Shown one piece after another: positions 1 to 9,112 of a DNA stretch of 64,000 nt. The position numbers were made by a program, and so were the translations under genes. Source of the DNA: Chloroflexota bacterium (GTDB taxonomy: Bacteria > Chloroflexota > Limnocylindria > QHBO01); contig JAILWI010000001.1 of NCBI GenBank assembly GCA_025699005.1, forward strand, positions 558,001 through 622,000, given 5' to 3'. The notes under the pieces are model-generated. The model searched no databases. It saw nothing but the letters and a program-made list of their open reading frames with translations, and was not told where the DNA came from. How positions within the stretch are numbered: position 1 is the stretch's first letter; each line of letters begins with the position of its first letter.

Positions 1-1
1 C

Positions 2-313
2 ACGACCGACGATATCTGGGCACTCAACTCCGCTGAATACGGCATCGAGCCGGCCTTCATTGGCAATGGCCTGAACCTAGCCGCCAGACTGCAAACTCTA
101 TGTGCGGTCGACGGTGTACTTATCGACAATCGAACGTACAACTCAGTGCGTCACGCCAATCCCGGCCTTGTGCGCTCGCTGCACCCGTCGCGGATAGACA
201 TTCCGGCCGATTACGTGAAGGGGCAGCTGACTCCTATCGTTGCCTGGCAGATATCGCCAGAGGCGACGGCACAGTTCGCGAAGAGCTCCGCTCCGACGGA
301 GCTGGGGGCCTAG
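2..313 (+). CDS. Class III nucleotidyl cyclase, C-terminal fragment (5' end outside window)
   Basis: An open frame enters at base 2 and stops at 311-313 (103 residues visible). It contains GNGLNLAARL followed by DGVLIDNRTY, matching the C-terminal half of the class III adenylate/guanylate cyclase domain; the Asn and Arg of NLAAR are the transition-state pair of this family. The metal-binding aspartates would lie upstream, outside the window. The next gene (methyltransferase) starts 14 bases after the stop on the same strand, so the two are probably co-transcribed. Whether this is a Pycsar-like defence cyclase or an ordinary signalling cyclase cannot be decided without the N-terminus. Confidence 0.7.
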   Translation, partial: TTDDIWALNSAEYGIEPAFIGNGLNLAARLQTLCAVDGVLIDNRTYNSVRHANPGLVRSLHPSRIDIPADYVKGQLTPIVAWQISPEATAQFAKSSAPTELGA

Positions 314-327
314 CTCCAAGCGCTGTG

Positions 328-1674
328 ATGACACAACAAAGAGCCAACCGTCCGCCCGTCCCCCGTCGCGTCTCGCAGCTCGCGATTGACGGCGATGATT
401 TGCTGAAGGGTTTACATCGCCTCGTTCGGTATCCCGCTCGTTTTCATGCGCCAGCCGTAAGGCGGTTGGTCGACATGTTTTCTACTCCGGGCGACACCAT
501 CCTCGATCCGTTCTGCGGCAGCGGCACGCTGCTGCTCGAGGCCTCAACGATGGGACGAAACGGCCTTGGGCTGGATGCGGACCCGCTCGCCGCTTTCCTT
601 AGTCGTGCGAAGGCAGCGCCGTACCAACTCGATTCCCTACACAGGACGAGGGATCGAGCAATCGCTGCGCTGTCGTCCGACGCGCGACCGAGCGATGAGT
701 ACGAGTTCCTGATGCGAACAGACTTGAGCGAGTCGGAGTATCAGAGCCAGCTTCGTGGCATGGAGCATTGGGTTCCTGCGGTCCCGAATCTCCACCACTG
801 GTTCAAGCGTTACGTGACTGTCGATCTGGCGCGGATACGGCGAGTGGTGGAAACCGTGGACTGTTCCGAGTCGGATCGTCAACTACTTCGCGTGGCCCTG
901 AGTTCAATTATCCGCTCGGCGTCGAATGCCGACCCAGTCCCAGTGTCGGGATTGGAGGTTACGGCCCATATGAAGCGACTCGATGCCTCCGGTCGGCGCA
1001 TTGATTCCTTTGCACTCTTCCAACGGTCGACCGACCGTGCGATTGCCGCAGTACGCGACTTCTCCCAGAGGCGAAGTCCTGGATCATGGGTGGCCTCGTT
1101 CAGAGGTGACGCCACGCAGATGCGCCGATGGATCAGGCGTCCGGTCGATGCGGTGATCACATCCCCGCCGTACAACAACGCCGTTGACTACTACCGACGG
1201 CATCAGTTGGAGATGTACTGGCTAGGATTGACGACCTCGCACACCGAGAGACTGGCGCTCCTGCCGGATTACATTGGTCGCCCGCGCATTCCTCAGGGCC
1301 ATCGCCTGCTGGCCGACTATCAGATCGCGGACCCGTACGCGCGCCAATGGGAACGTAGGATCGCCAAGTCCTCCACCCAACGGGCAACCGACTTTCGTCA
1401 TTACCACGCGGCGATGACCAGAGTCTTCCGACAGCTCGCGTTCATCTTGAGAGCCGGTTCTCCGGCCGTGTTCGTGGTAGGGCATAGCCGGTGGAACGGG
1501 GCGCGCATACCCACGACAGCGCTCTTCGCGGAGTTGGCAGCGCCTTATTTCGAACTAGCAGAACTCTACTGGTATCCGGTCAAGAACCGCTACATGTCGT
1601 ATAGCCGGCACAACGGTGCGTCGATCGACCGGGAGTACGTTCTCGCCTTCCGACGCTCCGACAATGGCGCTTAG
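328..1674 (+). CDS. Site-specific DNA methyltransferase (N4-cytosine/N6-adenine family)
   Basis: 448 aa. S-adenosylmethionine motif I is DPFCGSGT (residues 60-67) and catalytic motif IV is SPPY (279-282), followed by NNAVDYYRRH. Motif I lies more than 200 residues before motif IV, leaving room for a target-recognition region between them. The open frame extends upstream to base 100, but that part overlaps the cyclase fragment; ATG 328 sits 14 bases after the cyclase stop and immediately precedes the conserved part. The gene is convergent with the GHKL ATPase gene and the two stop codons overlap (1671-1674). It most likely supplies the modification half of a restriction or defence module. G+C is visibly lower than in the rest of the window, suggesting transfer. 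Confidence 0.85.
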   Translation: MTQQRANRPPVPRRVSQLAIDGDDLLKGLHRLVRYPARFHAPAVRRLVDMFSTPGDTILDPFCGSGTLLLEASTMGRNGLGLDADPLAAFLSRAKAAPYQLDSLHRTRDRAIAALSSDARPSDEYEFLMRTDLSESEYQSQLRGMEHWVPAVPNLHHWFKRYVTVDLARIRRVVETVDCSESDRQLLRVALSSIIRSASNADPVPVSGLEVTAHMKRLDASGRRIDSFALFQRSTDRAIAAVRDFSQRRSPGSWVASFRGDATQMRRWIRRPVDAVITSPPYNNAVDYYRRHQLEMYWLGLTTSHTERLALLPDYIGRPRIPQGHRLLADYQIADPYARQWERRIAKSSTQRATDFRHYHAAMTRVFRQLAFILRAGSPAVFVVGHSRWNGARIPTTALFAELAAPYFELAELYWYPVKNRYMSYSRHNGASIDREYVLAFRRSDNGA

Positions 1675-4208
1675 TCAGCGTCAAGAAGGGGTTCGATGTA
1701 ACTCGCGTCCACCACGCTTTCAGGAAACTGGCGATAGTGCCTGGCTATCTCTGCCTTGACTCGCTCCACCGACATCTCGAGTGTCACGAAGTTGCCAGCG
1801 TAAGTAACGTAGCCGGGCGCGAGACTGCGAAGGCCGGTAATCAGTTCCGACACGCGTGATTTCGTAAGTGTCAGACCAAATTGATCTCGCAACACCACCA
1901 CGACCGCCGCGATTTCCACCGCGTCCGTCCCTTCGGCCTGCAGCTTGGCTATCGCGCTTAGCACTTCCTCCAAGGGTGGCCGGTCTATCGGAGTGTCGAG
2001 CTGCGCGCGAACCCACTGTGCACTCTCCGCCGGCGTGCGACATGTTCGAAGCCAATCGCGCAAGCGCCTGAATCCCAGTTGTTGTTTGGCAGCGACTAGG
2101 ACGAGCAGCGCAAGATCATCAACCGTAATTGCAGTGACGTCATTACTGCGCAGTTCCTTTGCGAGTGCCGACCCCTCGGCTCCTCCCTCGAACGCGGGCG
2201 CCACCACCAGTGCGTGCTGCGCGTCGTAGTCGCTGCGATGCCTGGCGGGCCCGCTGACGCCGATGCCATGCGCGCTTCGTCTTCGACGGGCTGTGCTCTT
2301 AGCGTCGAAGGTGAGGGTGTAGTCGTCGCGATCGGCCACCCCATCGGACGGAACTCCAAGGACCGCCTTCGCCAAGCCATCGGGTTTGCCGCTACCTCCG
2401 ATCTGCACCACTTCGAATCCCAGACTACGCAGTGCATCCGCGACGGCTTCCTCCAACCCCGATGAATGGGATGACTTGTCACGGAGGTTCTGTGCTATGA
2501 CGGCCGGTCCCTCCCGGCGTGCAGCGACAAGCTCCCTCAAGAACTGGTCGCGTCTTTGGATGATGCGACGCGCAATATCGGCGTTGCCGTGCTCCTCGAG
2601 CAGGTATGCCTCGGTGAGGACCTCCGCTACGGCGATCATCTCGAAGGGATGCGCACTGTTCGACCCCTCGATGAAGTTCGCAAAGAACGGATGCAGCGTA
2701 TTGACGACAACCCGCCGAAACTGGGGCTCGTAATAGGTGAGGAAGTCGTCGATTGCAATTGGCCTGAGCTCAACGCTCTCTATGGGATTCTGGCCCGCGT
2801 CTACCGCCGCCTCAAGGCCTTCGACAAGGGAGGTAGCCTCCGCGCTGTTGAGACCGACTGGGCGGCGGATCAACGCGAGGTCGGGGATCCCGTCCTCAAT
2901 AAGCATTCGCACTGCGGCGACAAGGGGGCGGGCTGCGACACTCGATGCCGCTCGGCCCAGGCGTGACGGAATGCGATCCTGCTCTTGCTTCTCGACCTCG
3001 AAGGTGTCGAACCATGTTCGAGCTTCGTTGAACTCTGCTCGCAGGTACGCGCGGAATAGCTCGACAGGCGGCGCGTCCATGACGGCCTCGCGCGTCGACG
3101 TCAAGAAGTCGTCGAGACCGTTAGCACTGACGACGATTCTTAACCGGTTGAACGTCGCGAACGAGAGTGCCGGAAGGCCGAACAGCGCATCGTCAAGGTT
3201 GACTAGCCGACCGCGAACCATCACGAAGAAGCCGTGGCTTCGTCCCCACTGTGCGGCCTTCCCCGTCGTAAGCGGGTTCTCGTAGATTTCGACTGTGCCG
3301 CGGACCGTTCCCTTGAGCCCGTCCACCGTGACGTATGGTCCAAGGCCGTCCTGCGCTTGGCCTATTCCGGCTAAGTCCACAGCTCGCTCACCGAGCCGCC
3401 ATGAAGTGAGTAGCTCACCCTTCCCGACCTCCGACTCGACCCGTTGTCCATTGAGTTCCGCGTGAAAGGCCGGGCTCAGAGGCAGGGCCGTCCGCAGGAG
3501 CCAGCGTATTCGGCCGATCTGCAGCTGTCGCGCCGCGGGCCGAAGGTCAGTGAGAATTGCCGCCGTCCATGTGGTGGGGCCTGAGTCACTCAGCAGTGAA
3601 TCTACGGCGGCTGCCCCGCCCTCGAATGCGAGAAGCGGCCGCAGGACGCTCTGTAGCTCCGCAGTCGAAAGTGATCGCACCGCCAGGGAAAGCTCAGTGC
3701 TCGCCGTCTCGGATGGATCTATCCGGTCGTAATCCATCGTTACGGCAAGCGGGCCGTCCGCCGTCTTGCACACGTACGTCAGTTCGCGAGCTAGCACGTA
3801 AGTAGCCAGCTTGCCGATCCCAAACTTGCCGATCGGAAGGCGGTCGCCAGCCAGCTCCCGTTTGCGCGAGCTGGCAATGCGCCACAAGTCGAAAAGGCCC
3901 TCAAGATCCATCGAGGTGCCGTTGTCGACTACCCAGATTGATGCGTCAGCGGCGTCGATGTTCGAGGGTAGGAACAGCTGGGCCTGGGTAGCGGACGCGT
4001 CATACGAATTCGAGACGAGCTCTTCAACAGCCTTGTTTGGACTTGAATAGAGTCCCGCGGAGAAGAGCTCGATGATGCGGTAGCTGATGCTGACCGGGAT
4101 CGACGCGATTTGCTCGCCGGCCCTGCTAATCGCGGCGAGCCCTGCTGCAGCGCTATGGGCGGTTCGTCGTGCCCGATCCGTCTTCGGAGCCGTTCGTTTT
4201 CTAGGCAT
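1671..4208 (-). CDS. GHKL (Hsp90/MutL-like) ATPase fused to a PD-(D/E)XK-like nuclease domain
   Basis: 845 aa. The Bergerat ATP-binding fold is clear: N-box EELVSNSYDA (62-71), G1 box DNGTSMD (95-101), G2 box GKFGIGKLA (127-135). Around residues 580-640 a glutamate in GLEEAVADAL, then KPDG, then TFDAKST reproduce the E...D...(D/E)xK order of Mrr-like endonucleases. The last 150 residues look like a helical winged-helix region. ATG 4208 overlaps the stop of the upstream DUF2075 gene by 8 bp, so the two are translationally coupled. GHKL ATPases of MutL/MORC type are known near restriction-modification genes; the nuclease assignment and the defence role are inferred. Codon use is less GC-biased than that of neighbours. 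Confidence 0.75.
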   Translation of the reverse strand: MPRKRTAPKTDRARRTAHSAAAGLAAISRAGEQIASIPVSISYRIIELFSAGLYSSPNKAVEELVSNSYDASATQAQLFLPSNIDAADASIWVVDNGTSMDLEGLFDLWRIASSRKRELAGDRLPIGKFGIGKLATYVLARELTYVCKTADGPLAVTMDYDRIDPSETASTELSLAVRSLSTAELQSVLRPLLAFEGGAAAVDSLLSDSGPTTWTAAILTDLRPAARQLQIGRIRWLLRTALPLSPAFHAELNGQRVESEVGKGELLTSWRLGERAVDLAGIGQAQDGLGPYVTVDGLKGTVRGTVEIYENPLTTGKAAQWGRSHGFFVMVRGRLVNLDDALFGLPALSFATFNRLRIVVSANGLDDFLTSTREAVMDAPPVELFRAYLRAEFNEARTWFDTFEVEKQEQDRIPSRLGRAASSVAARPLVAAVRMLIEDGIPDLALIRRPVGLNSAEATSLVEGLEAAVDAGQNPIESVELRPIAIDDFLTYYEPQFRRVVVNTLHPFFANFIEGSNSAHPFEMIAVAEVLTEAYLLEEHGNADIARRIIQRRDQFLRELVAARREGPAVIAQNLRDKSSHSSGLEEAVADALRSLGFEVVQIGGSGKPDGLAKAVLGVPSDGVADRDDYTLTFDAKSTARRRRSAHGIGVSGPARHRSDYDAQHALVVAPAFEGGAEGSALAKELRSNDVTAITVDDLALLVLVAAKQQLGFRRLRDWLRTCRTPAESAQWVRAQLDTPIDRPPLEEVLSAIAKLQAEGTDAVEIAAVVVVLRDQFGLTLTKSRVSELITGLRSLAPGYVTYAGNFVTLEMSVERVKAEIARHYRQFPESVVDASYIEPLLDAD

Positions 4209-6126
4209 GCCTCTCGCTCTCGGAACGGGCTGGTTTAGGGCTGCGCTCCATCTCCAACAAGGAGAGGACGCGACTCAGCGTCGCTTGGTCCTCGATGTAA
4301 ACGTGGCAGCCCTTGAGGCCGCGGGTGAGGAGGACGCGGTAGGTGCGTTTCACCAGATCGGTGAAGCGGTCGCCGGAGCGTTTGACGATGGCGTCGTAGG
4401 AGTGGCTCGGGTCGCCGATCCAGTCGTTGGTGGCGGGGTCCCAGCGCAGGTCGCGGCCCCAGATGACACCGACGTAGTCGAACTCGAAGCCCTGGGCGGT
4501 GTAGACGCAGCCGACCTGGTCGAGGCCGTTCGGGTCTGAGGCCCAGAAATTGGATGGCGGGATGCCGGTGGCGAGGCGGCCGGCATCGGGCTTGGCGTTC
4601 CAGGGCATCTGCCAGTTGCCGACCTTGACGTCGTTGACGAGCGTTCCATCGGCTTCGGGGTTGCTCCAGGGCCAGCAGAAGCCCGCGGTCAGGCGGGCGG
4701 AGTGGCCCTCATCGGCCCTGGTGCGAATGAGCGCGTCGAGCTGCTCGACCGAGTCGACGATACGGAAGTCGAACGTTTCCTTGTCGGGATCCCAGGTCGG
4801 GTTGGCCGATTCGGGCGTGAGGCCGAGCATGCCGTCGACCCAGGTGAGGAAGGCCTTCGAGCCGGAGAGACGGAACTGTGTCTGGAGCTCGAACGCGGTG
4901 ACATCGGCGCCGTTGCGGTCGGCGGCCTCGAGAATGAGCTGGGTCCTGCCGGTCTCGTTCGGGCGGACGACTTGGTGGTCGTCGATGAAGAAGACGGTTG
5001 TCTTGGCGGACTTGATGAGCTCGTCGACCTGCGGGAGGTCGGTGCGCTTCGATTTCGGCGTGAATCGGCTGGCGCTCGTCTCGCGCAGCCGATGCGCCTC
5101 GTCGAGGATGAGGACGTCGATCTCGTTTGCATCGGCGTTGCCGAACTGGTTGAAGTACTTGAACTGTGACTGGCCGGCGCGGCTGCCGACGACGCGGCGC
5201 ATGTTCTCGGTGAACGCCTTGCTGCCAGTGGCGTGCATGGCGTTGTAGCCGCGCTTCGCGAGCTCGCCCACGAGATGGAGCGCGATGATGCTCTTGCCGG
5301 TGCCCGGTCCGCCCTGGACGAGGACGACCGACTTCTTCGCGTCGTGGAAGCCGTCGCGCGCCTCAGCCAGGACGGATTCGAAGGCGACGCGCTGCTCGTC
5401 GAGGAGCACGAAGTCGCTCTGGGACTTGATCATCGCCGCGGTGTGCTCGAGGAGCTTGCGGCTGGGGCGGTACTTCGACTCGAGGACGCGGGCCATGATC
5501 GGCGAGCCGTCGCCGGCGCCCAGGTGGAGGTTGAGGTACTCGGCCAGCTGGATCGACTGATCGCCAGTGAAGAGGGGATTGGCGGCGATCGACTCGGTGT
5601 GGCGATCGGACCACAGCTCGCCGGTCGGGTCGAACATGAGGTTGTGGAGGTAGCTGACGGCGGTGAGGCCGACCGCGTCGGCGTCGTAGAAGACCTCGTG
5701 GTTGTCGAGCAGCCACTGCTGGTAGCCGCCGACCTGGACCGATGGGTGGAGCAAGCGTCGCACGGCCCTGCCCACGAAGGTCTCGACGCAGTGGTCCGCC
5801 GGTGACGGCCCGATCTCGCCGCTCCACTGCTTGAGCTCGACGACGACGGCGTTTTCGGCGCTGGTGGGGGAGTGGCCGGTGAGCATGGCGTCGAGGCGGC
5901 GGCTGGTGTTGCCGAGCTGGTACTCGAGGATGACGCCGTGGTCGTTCAGCTCGGCCTGGTCGAGCAGCATCGAGAGCGCCATGAAGCTGTTCTGCCAGGA
6001 CGCCATTTCGGCGGGTCCGGGCTTGTAGCCGACCTGGGTGACGTACTCGGTGCGCAGCTTGTCCGCGATCCGATGCAGCTGGGCATCGGTCCGAAACTGC
6101 TCGGTCGTGCCGGCGTAGAGCTTCAT
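4201..6126 (-). CDS. DUF2075 protein: N-terminal PD-(D/E)XK-like nuclease plus SF1 helicase
   Basis: 641 aa. The first 200 residues contain RRLDAML (D near 81) and VVVELKQW (E-x-K near 96-98), a PD-(D/E)XK-like pair. The helicase core follows: Walker A GGPGTGKS (about 270), Walker B VLILDEAHR, motif III FFIDDHQ, then VYTAQGFEFDYVG and YRVLLTRG near the C-terminus as in UvrD/DUF2075 proteins. First gene of a two-gene operon with the GHKL ATPase. Start ATG 6126 matches the start region of the truncated copy at 14901-15105. A 90-bp upstream repeat (6161-6250) recurs 5' of two other minus-strand genes. Predicted to process DNA, probably in defence. Confidence 0.85.
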   Translation of the reverse strand: MKLYAGTTEQFRTDAQLHRIADKLRTEYVTQVGYKPGPAEMASWQNSFMALSMLLDQAELNDHGVILEYQLGNTSRRLDAMLTGHSPTSAENAVVVELKQWSGEIGPSPADHCVETFVGRAVRRLLHPSVQVGGYQQWLLDNHEVFYDADAVGLTAVSYLHNLMFDPTGELWSDRHTESIAANPLFTGDQSIQLAEYLNLHLGAGDGSPIMARVLESKYRPSRKLLEHTAAMIKSQSDFVLLDEQRVAFESVLAEARDGFHDAKKSVVLVQGGPGTGKSIIALHLVGELAKRGYNAMHATGSKAFTENMRRVVGSRAGQSQFKYFNQFGNADANEIDVLILDEAHRLRETSASRFTPKSKRTDLPQVDELIKSAKTTVFFIDDHQVVRPNETGRTQLILEAADRNGADVTAFELQTQFRLSGSKAFLTWVDGMLGLTPESANPTWDPDKETFDFRIVDSVEQLDALIRTRADEGHSARLTAGFCWPWSNPEADGTLVNDVKVGNWQMPWNAKPDAGRLATGIPPSNFWASDPNGLDQVGCVYTAQGFEFDYVGVIWGRDLRWDPATNDWIGDPSHSYDAIVKRSGDRFTDLVKRTYRVLLTRGLKGCHVYIEDQATLSRVLSLLEMERSPKPARSESERHA

Positions 6127-6160
6127 CGGCGCCGCCCACCGCGGACCAATGCCGTGGTTC

Positions 6161-6250
6161 GGCGTGACGCGCGCTCGGGATGCGCGTGGATCAACCCCCT
6201 GTCCCCTCTACGTGGGCAGCTTGCCGGCTAGGTTAGCAATACTTGTCCAG
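6161..6250 (-). repeat. 90-bp upstream element, copy 1
   Basis: This block lies 35 bp upstream of the DUF2075 start and is nearly identical (a few substitutions, one indel) to 15720-15808, 59 bp upstream of the broken membrane gene. Its core, read on the minus strand as GAGGGGACAGGG then TTGATCCACG, recurs in diverged form at 37620-37650 upstream of the cupin gene. It also holds an inverted pair ACGCGC/GCGCGT. It could be a regulatory 5' element or a recombination site. Confidence 0.75.
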
Positions 6251-6421
6251 CCGGTCGGGGGTGCCCTGCCGAGGATCCGTATCTGTCGCCCGGGGGTACG
6301 GGTTAGGCGCCGCTATCCCGGGGCTTCGAACATCGCGACTCGCGCCACAGCGGACGGCAGCCGGAGTGACCAAGCGTCTGTGACCGCACAGCGCAGCTAG
6401 CTCCCCTCCTAGTTTTGTGTC

Positions 6422-6468
6422 TTGACAACCGAGGGGGGTGATGGTGTAACGTTTCATGAATCGTTTCA
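6422..6468 (+). promoter_or_regulatory. Promoter and LacI-type operator of the 6.5-14.9 kb cassette
   Basis: A consensus -35 TTGACA (6422-6427) is followed after 17 bp by TGTAAC (6445-6450). Just downstream lies TGAATCGTTTCA (6457-6468), one mismatch from the LacI-family palindrome TGAAACGTTTCA, with a second partial half-site in AACGTTTCA before it. The operator covers the expected transcription start, consistent with autorepression and control of the whole downstream cassette. Confidence 0.75.
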
Positions 6469-6492
6469 TCAGAGGGCACTTCGCTGACCAGC

Positions 6493-7557
6493 ATGAAGGA
6501 CGTCGCAACGAGAGCAGGCGTCTCGGTTGGGACCGTCTCCCGGGTGGTGAATGGGTTGCCGAACGTCGACCCACAGCTCGAGTCGCGTGTTCGTAAAGCT
6601 ATCGACGAGCTCGCCTATCGGCCGAACGCCGTTGCCCGGACGCTCCGCCTTCGCCGGAGTCTTACGCTGGGCTTGGTCATTCCGGATATCACCAACCCGT
6701 ACTTCGCCGAGCTGGTTGGTGCGGTTGAATCTGCCGCGCTCGACGCTGGCTACAGGTTGATCGTCGCCAATTCCATGGACTCGGCCGAGACGGAAGGCAT
6801 GCACCTCGGAGCGCTGCTCGACTATCAGGTCGATGGAATGATCCTGGCGCCAACCGTGGTCACCGAGCACATGCCGATGCCAGTGACGATTCCTTGTGTG
6901 GTGGTCGACCGCTCGCTGATCGGAGATAGGGCAGATGTCGTGTCGAGTGACAATCGAGCTGGAGGACGCGCCGCCGCGGAGCACCTCGTCCAGCTCGGGC
7001 ACCGGCTGTTCGCAATCATCACTGGCCCGCCTCACCTGTCGGTGGCTCGCGATCGGCTCGCAGGGTTTGTAGATGGGCTGTCAGCCGCCAAGATTCGCGT
7101 CCCGGAGCCGCTCATGTACGCCGGATCATTCGATTATTCGTCCGGCGAGGAAGGCGTCGCCCAATTCATCCAGGCTGGGCTCGCTCCCACGGCGATCCTC
7201 GCGAGCTCCGACCAGCAGGCGATCGGGGCGCTCAGGGCATGTATCGACGCGGGTGTCGCAGTGCCCGCCGATGTATCGATCGTTGGATTCGACGACATCC
7301 CAGTGGCATCGCTTGTCACGCCCCGCCTGACGACGGTGACCCAGTCAATCTCAGCTATCGGGTCCAGGGCAGTCGATCTTGTTCTGAAGCCACGCGGGGG
7401 CGCCCACCGGAGGCGGCGCGTTGTCCTTCCCGTTTCACTCACCGTGCGCGAATCGACCGCTAAACCCGGTACCGGGCTGCCGTCAGCGGGCACGTCACGC
7501 TCACGCCGCCGAACGCGGCCAACCAAATCCAAGGAGGAGAGACATGCAATCGCGTAG
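6493..7557 (+). CDS. LacI-family transcriptional regulator
   Basis: 354 aa. The N-terminus KDVATRAGVSVGTVSRVVNG is the LacI helix-turn-helix and YRPNAVARTLR the hinge helix; a periplasmic-binding-protein-like sensor follows (SLTLGLVIPDITNPYFAEL; DVSIVGFDDIPVASLVTPRLTTV). ATG 6493 starts directly at the DNA-binding domain. The basic C-terminal tail overlaps the start of the binding-protein gene by 14 bp, so the coding end carries that gene's ribosome-binding site. It most likely represses the downstream transporter, hydrolase and kinase genes until a sugar or nucleoside signal binds. Confidence 0.93.
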   Translation: MKDVATRAGVSVGTVSRVVNGLPNVDPQLESRVRKAIDELAYRPNAVARTLRLRRSLTLGLVIPDITNPYFAELVGAVESAALDAGYRLIVANSMDSAETEGMHLGALLDYQVDGMILAPTVVTEHMPMPVTIPCVVVDRSLIGDRADVVSSDNRAGGRAAAEHLVQLGHRLFAIITGPPHLSVARDRLAGFVDGLSAAKIRVPEPLMYAGSFDYSSGEEGVAQFIQAGLAPTAILASSDQQAIGALRACIDAGVAVPADVSIVGFDDIPVASLVTPRLTTVTQSISAIGSRAVDLVLKPRGGAHRRRRVVLPVSLTVRESTAKPGTGLPSAGTSRSRRRTRPTKSKEERHAIA

Positions 7558-9052
7558 GCGACGGCCAGTCTGGCTTGCGGCTGTGACGGCCGCCCTGTTC
7601 GTCCTTTCGGCGTGCGGTGGGACCGCTACATCCCAGAATCCGTCCGCGTCCGCTGCAGGCGGGCGGCCTTTTGAAGGGCAGACCGTGACGGTCGCGGTCG
7701 GTAGCTTCATGAGCTCAGGCGTGACGATGTTCCAAGACGCGTGGGAGGAGCGCACGGGGGCCACGCTCGAGGTAGTAGAGATTCCGTTCGGCGATCTCTA
7801 CCAGCGACTCTTCGCTTCGTTCAACACGGGCGCCGGCCAGTTCGACGTGGCTGTCTATGCCGCGAACTGGATTCCTGAGTTTGCCCTCGCAGATCACATT
7901 CTTTCTCTTGAGCCTTACTACGACCAAAAGGAAAACTGGGACGACGTCCTACCGAAGACGCAGCAGATCATGTACGTCGACGGAGAGCGCTACTCCGTGC
8001 CAATGGACGGTGACGTGATCATCGGCTACTACCGCACCGACGCGCTCGAGAATCCGGAGTACCAGCAACGCTTCGAGGACGAATACGGGTACGCGCTCGC
8101 TGCTCCTGCGACGTGGGCTGAGTACCGGGACATTGCCGAGTTCTTCACGGGTTGGGACTGGGCCGAATCAGGTCGGGATGGCTACGGCGTGCTTGAGGCA
8201 CAAGGCCCCCGCGACGTTGGTCCGTTCATCTTCACGTCGCGCGCGGCAGCGTATGCAGCCAACCCCGAAGTTCCAGGATCGCTCTTCTTTGATCCGGAAA
8301 CCATGGACCCGAGTGTCGACAACCCCGGCTGGGTCCAGGCCCTCGAGGACTGGATCGCTATCAAGGACTTTGGTCCGCCAGAGATGTCCACGTACGGTGG
8401 TGGGGATATGCGTGGCAACTTTGTGGCCGGTGACTACGCGCTGGGTATCGATTGGGCCGACGTCGGCATCATCGCCCAGGACGATGGCAGTTCCATCGTT
8501 AAGGGCAAGTTGGGGTACTTCGTGCTCCCGGGATCGAACGAGGTCTGGAACATCGAGAGCGGCGCCTGGGACGAATTTGACGATTCGCAGCAGGCACCGT
8601 ATCTCGGCTGGGGCGGTTGGCACGGGTCCGTTGCTGCAAACAGCGACGTCCCCGATGCGGCCTTCGATTTCCTGAACTTCATCGACTCAACCGAGAACGC
8701 GTTCCAAGCGGTGACGACGCCGGGAACAGCGCGCAACCCCTACCGCGTCGAGCACTTTGAGGATGCGCAGGCATGGGAGGACGCGCCGGTGGCGTACCAA
8801 GATCCCGGCCCGTATCTCGAGGCGCAGCTAGATTCGATGGATCACCCGAACGCGCAGTTCGACCTGCGTATCCCGCGCGCGGGCCAATATTTCGATGCCC
8901 TCGACCAGTACGTTCAAGAGGCTCTCGCGGGCAACTTGAGCGCGGAGGATGCGCTCGCACAGGTTGCAGACGAATGGGATCGCATCACGGACGAGGCCGG
9001 GCGCGATCAGCAGCGGCAGCTCTACCGCGGCCTATACGGTCTGGATGACTGA
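7544..9052 (+). CDS. Extracellular solute-binding lipoprotein of a CUT1-type ABC importer
   Basis: 502 aa. A basic N-terminus, hydrophobic stretch and lipobox LSAC (Cys24) mark a lipoprotein signal; a Ser/Ala/Gly linker follows, then a large binding domain of extracellular binding protein family 1 type (GATLEVVEIPFGDLYQRL near the N-terminus). ATG 7544 is chosen because a strong Shine-Dalgarno (AAGGAGGAGAG, 7531-7541) lies just before it; a longer open frame runs upstream inside lacI. It delivers substrate to the permeases encoded next. The size is above the usual 400-450 aa, as in polyol or glycerol binding proteins. Substrate unknown; hydrolase and kinase genes downstream suggest a ribosyl compound. 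Confidence 0.88.
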   Translation: MQSRRRRPVWLAAVTAALFVLSACGGTATSQNPSASAAGGRPFEGQTVTVAVGSFMSSGVTMFQDAWEERTGATLEVVEIPFGDLYQRLFASFNTGAGQFDVAVYAANWIPEFALADHILSLEPYYDQKENWDDVLPKTQQIMYVDGERYSVPMDGDVIIGYYRTDALENPEYQQRFEDEYGYALAAPATWAEYRDIAEFFTGWDWAESGRDGYGVLEAQGPRDVGPFIFTSRAAAYAANPEVPGSLFFDPETMDPSVDNPGWVQALEDWIAIKDFGPPEMSTYGGGDMRGNFVAGDYALGIDWADVGIIAQDDGSSIVKGKLGYFVLPGSNEVWNIESGAWDEFDDSQQAPYLGWGGWHGSVAANSDVPDAAFDFLNFIDSTENAFQAVTTPGTARNPYRVEHFEDAQAWEDAPVAYQDPGPYLEAQLDSMDHPNAQFDLRIPRAGQYFDALDQYVQEALAGNLSAEDALAQVADEWDRITDEAGRDQQRQLYRGLYGLDD

Positions 9053-9062
9053 GTTCGGAAGC

Positions 9063-9098
9063 GTGGGCAGGGCTGGCCTCCGGGCTGTCCCTGCCCAC
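9063..9098 (+). other. Intercistronic hairpin between binding protein and permease genes
   Basis: A perfect 10-bp stem, GTGGGCAGGG (9063-9072) with CCCTGCCCAC (9089-9098), has a 16-base loop and no following T-run. This is a typical location for an mRNA-stabilising or partially terminating hairpin that lets the binding protein be made in excess of the membrane subunits. Confidence 0.65.
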
Positions 9099-9112
9099 CC
9101 CGAGATATCGTC

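Noticed and set aside
100-327. N-terminal extension of the methyltransferase
   Set aside because: The frame is open but overlaps the better-supported cyclase end and has no methylase similarity; ATG 328 follows the cyclase stop.
6161-6250. tRNA or tmRNA end as the source of the 90-bp repeat
   Set aside because: The ACAGGGGGTTGATCC segment faintly resembles a T-arm, but no cloverleaf or acceptor stem can be formed.
9063-9098. Transcription terminator after the binding-protein gene
   Set aside because: Strong stem but no T-run, and the permeases need transcription through it; called an intercistronic hairpin instead.
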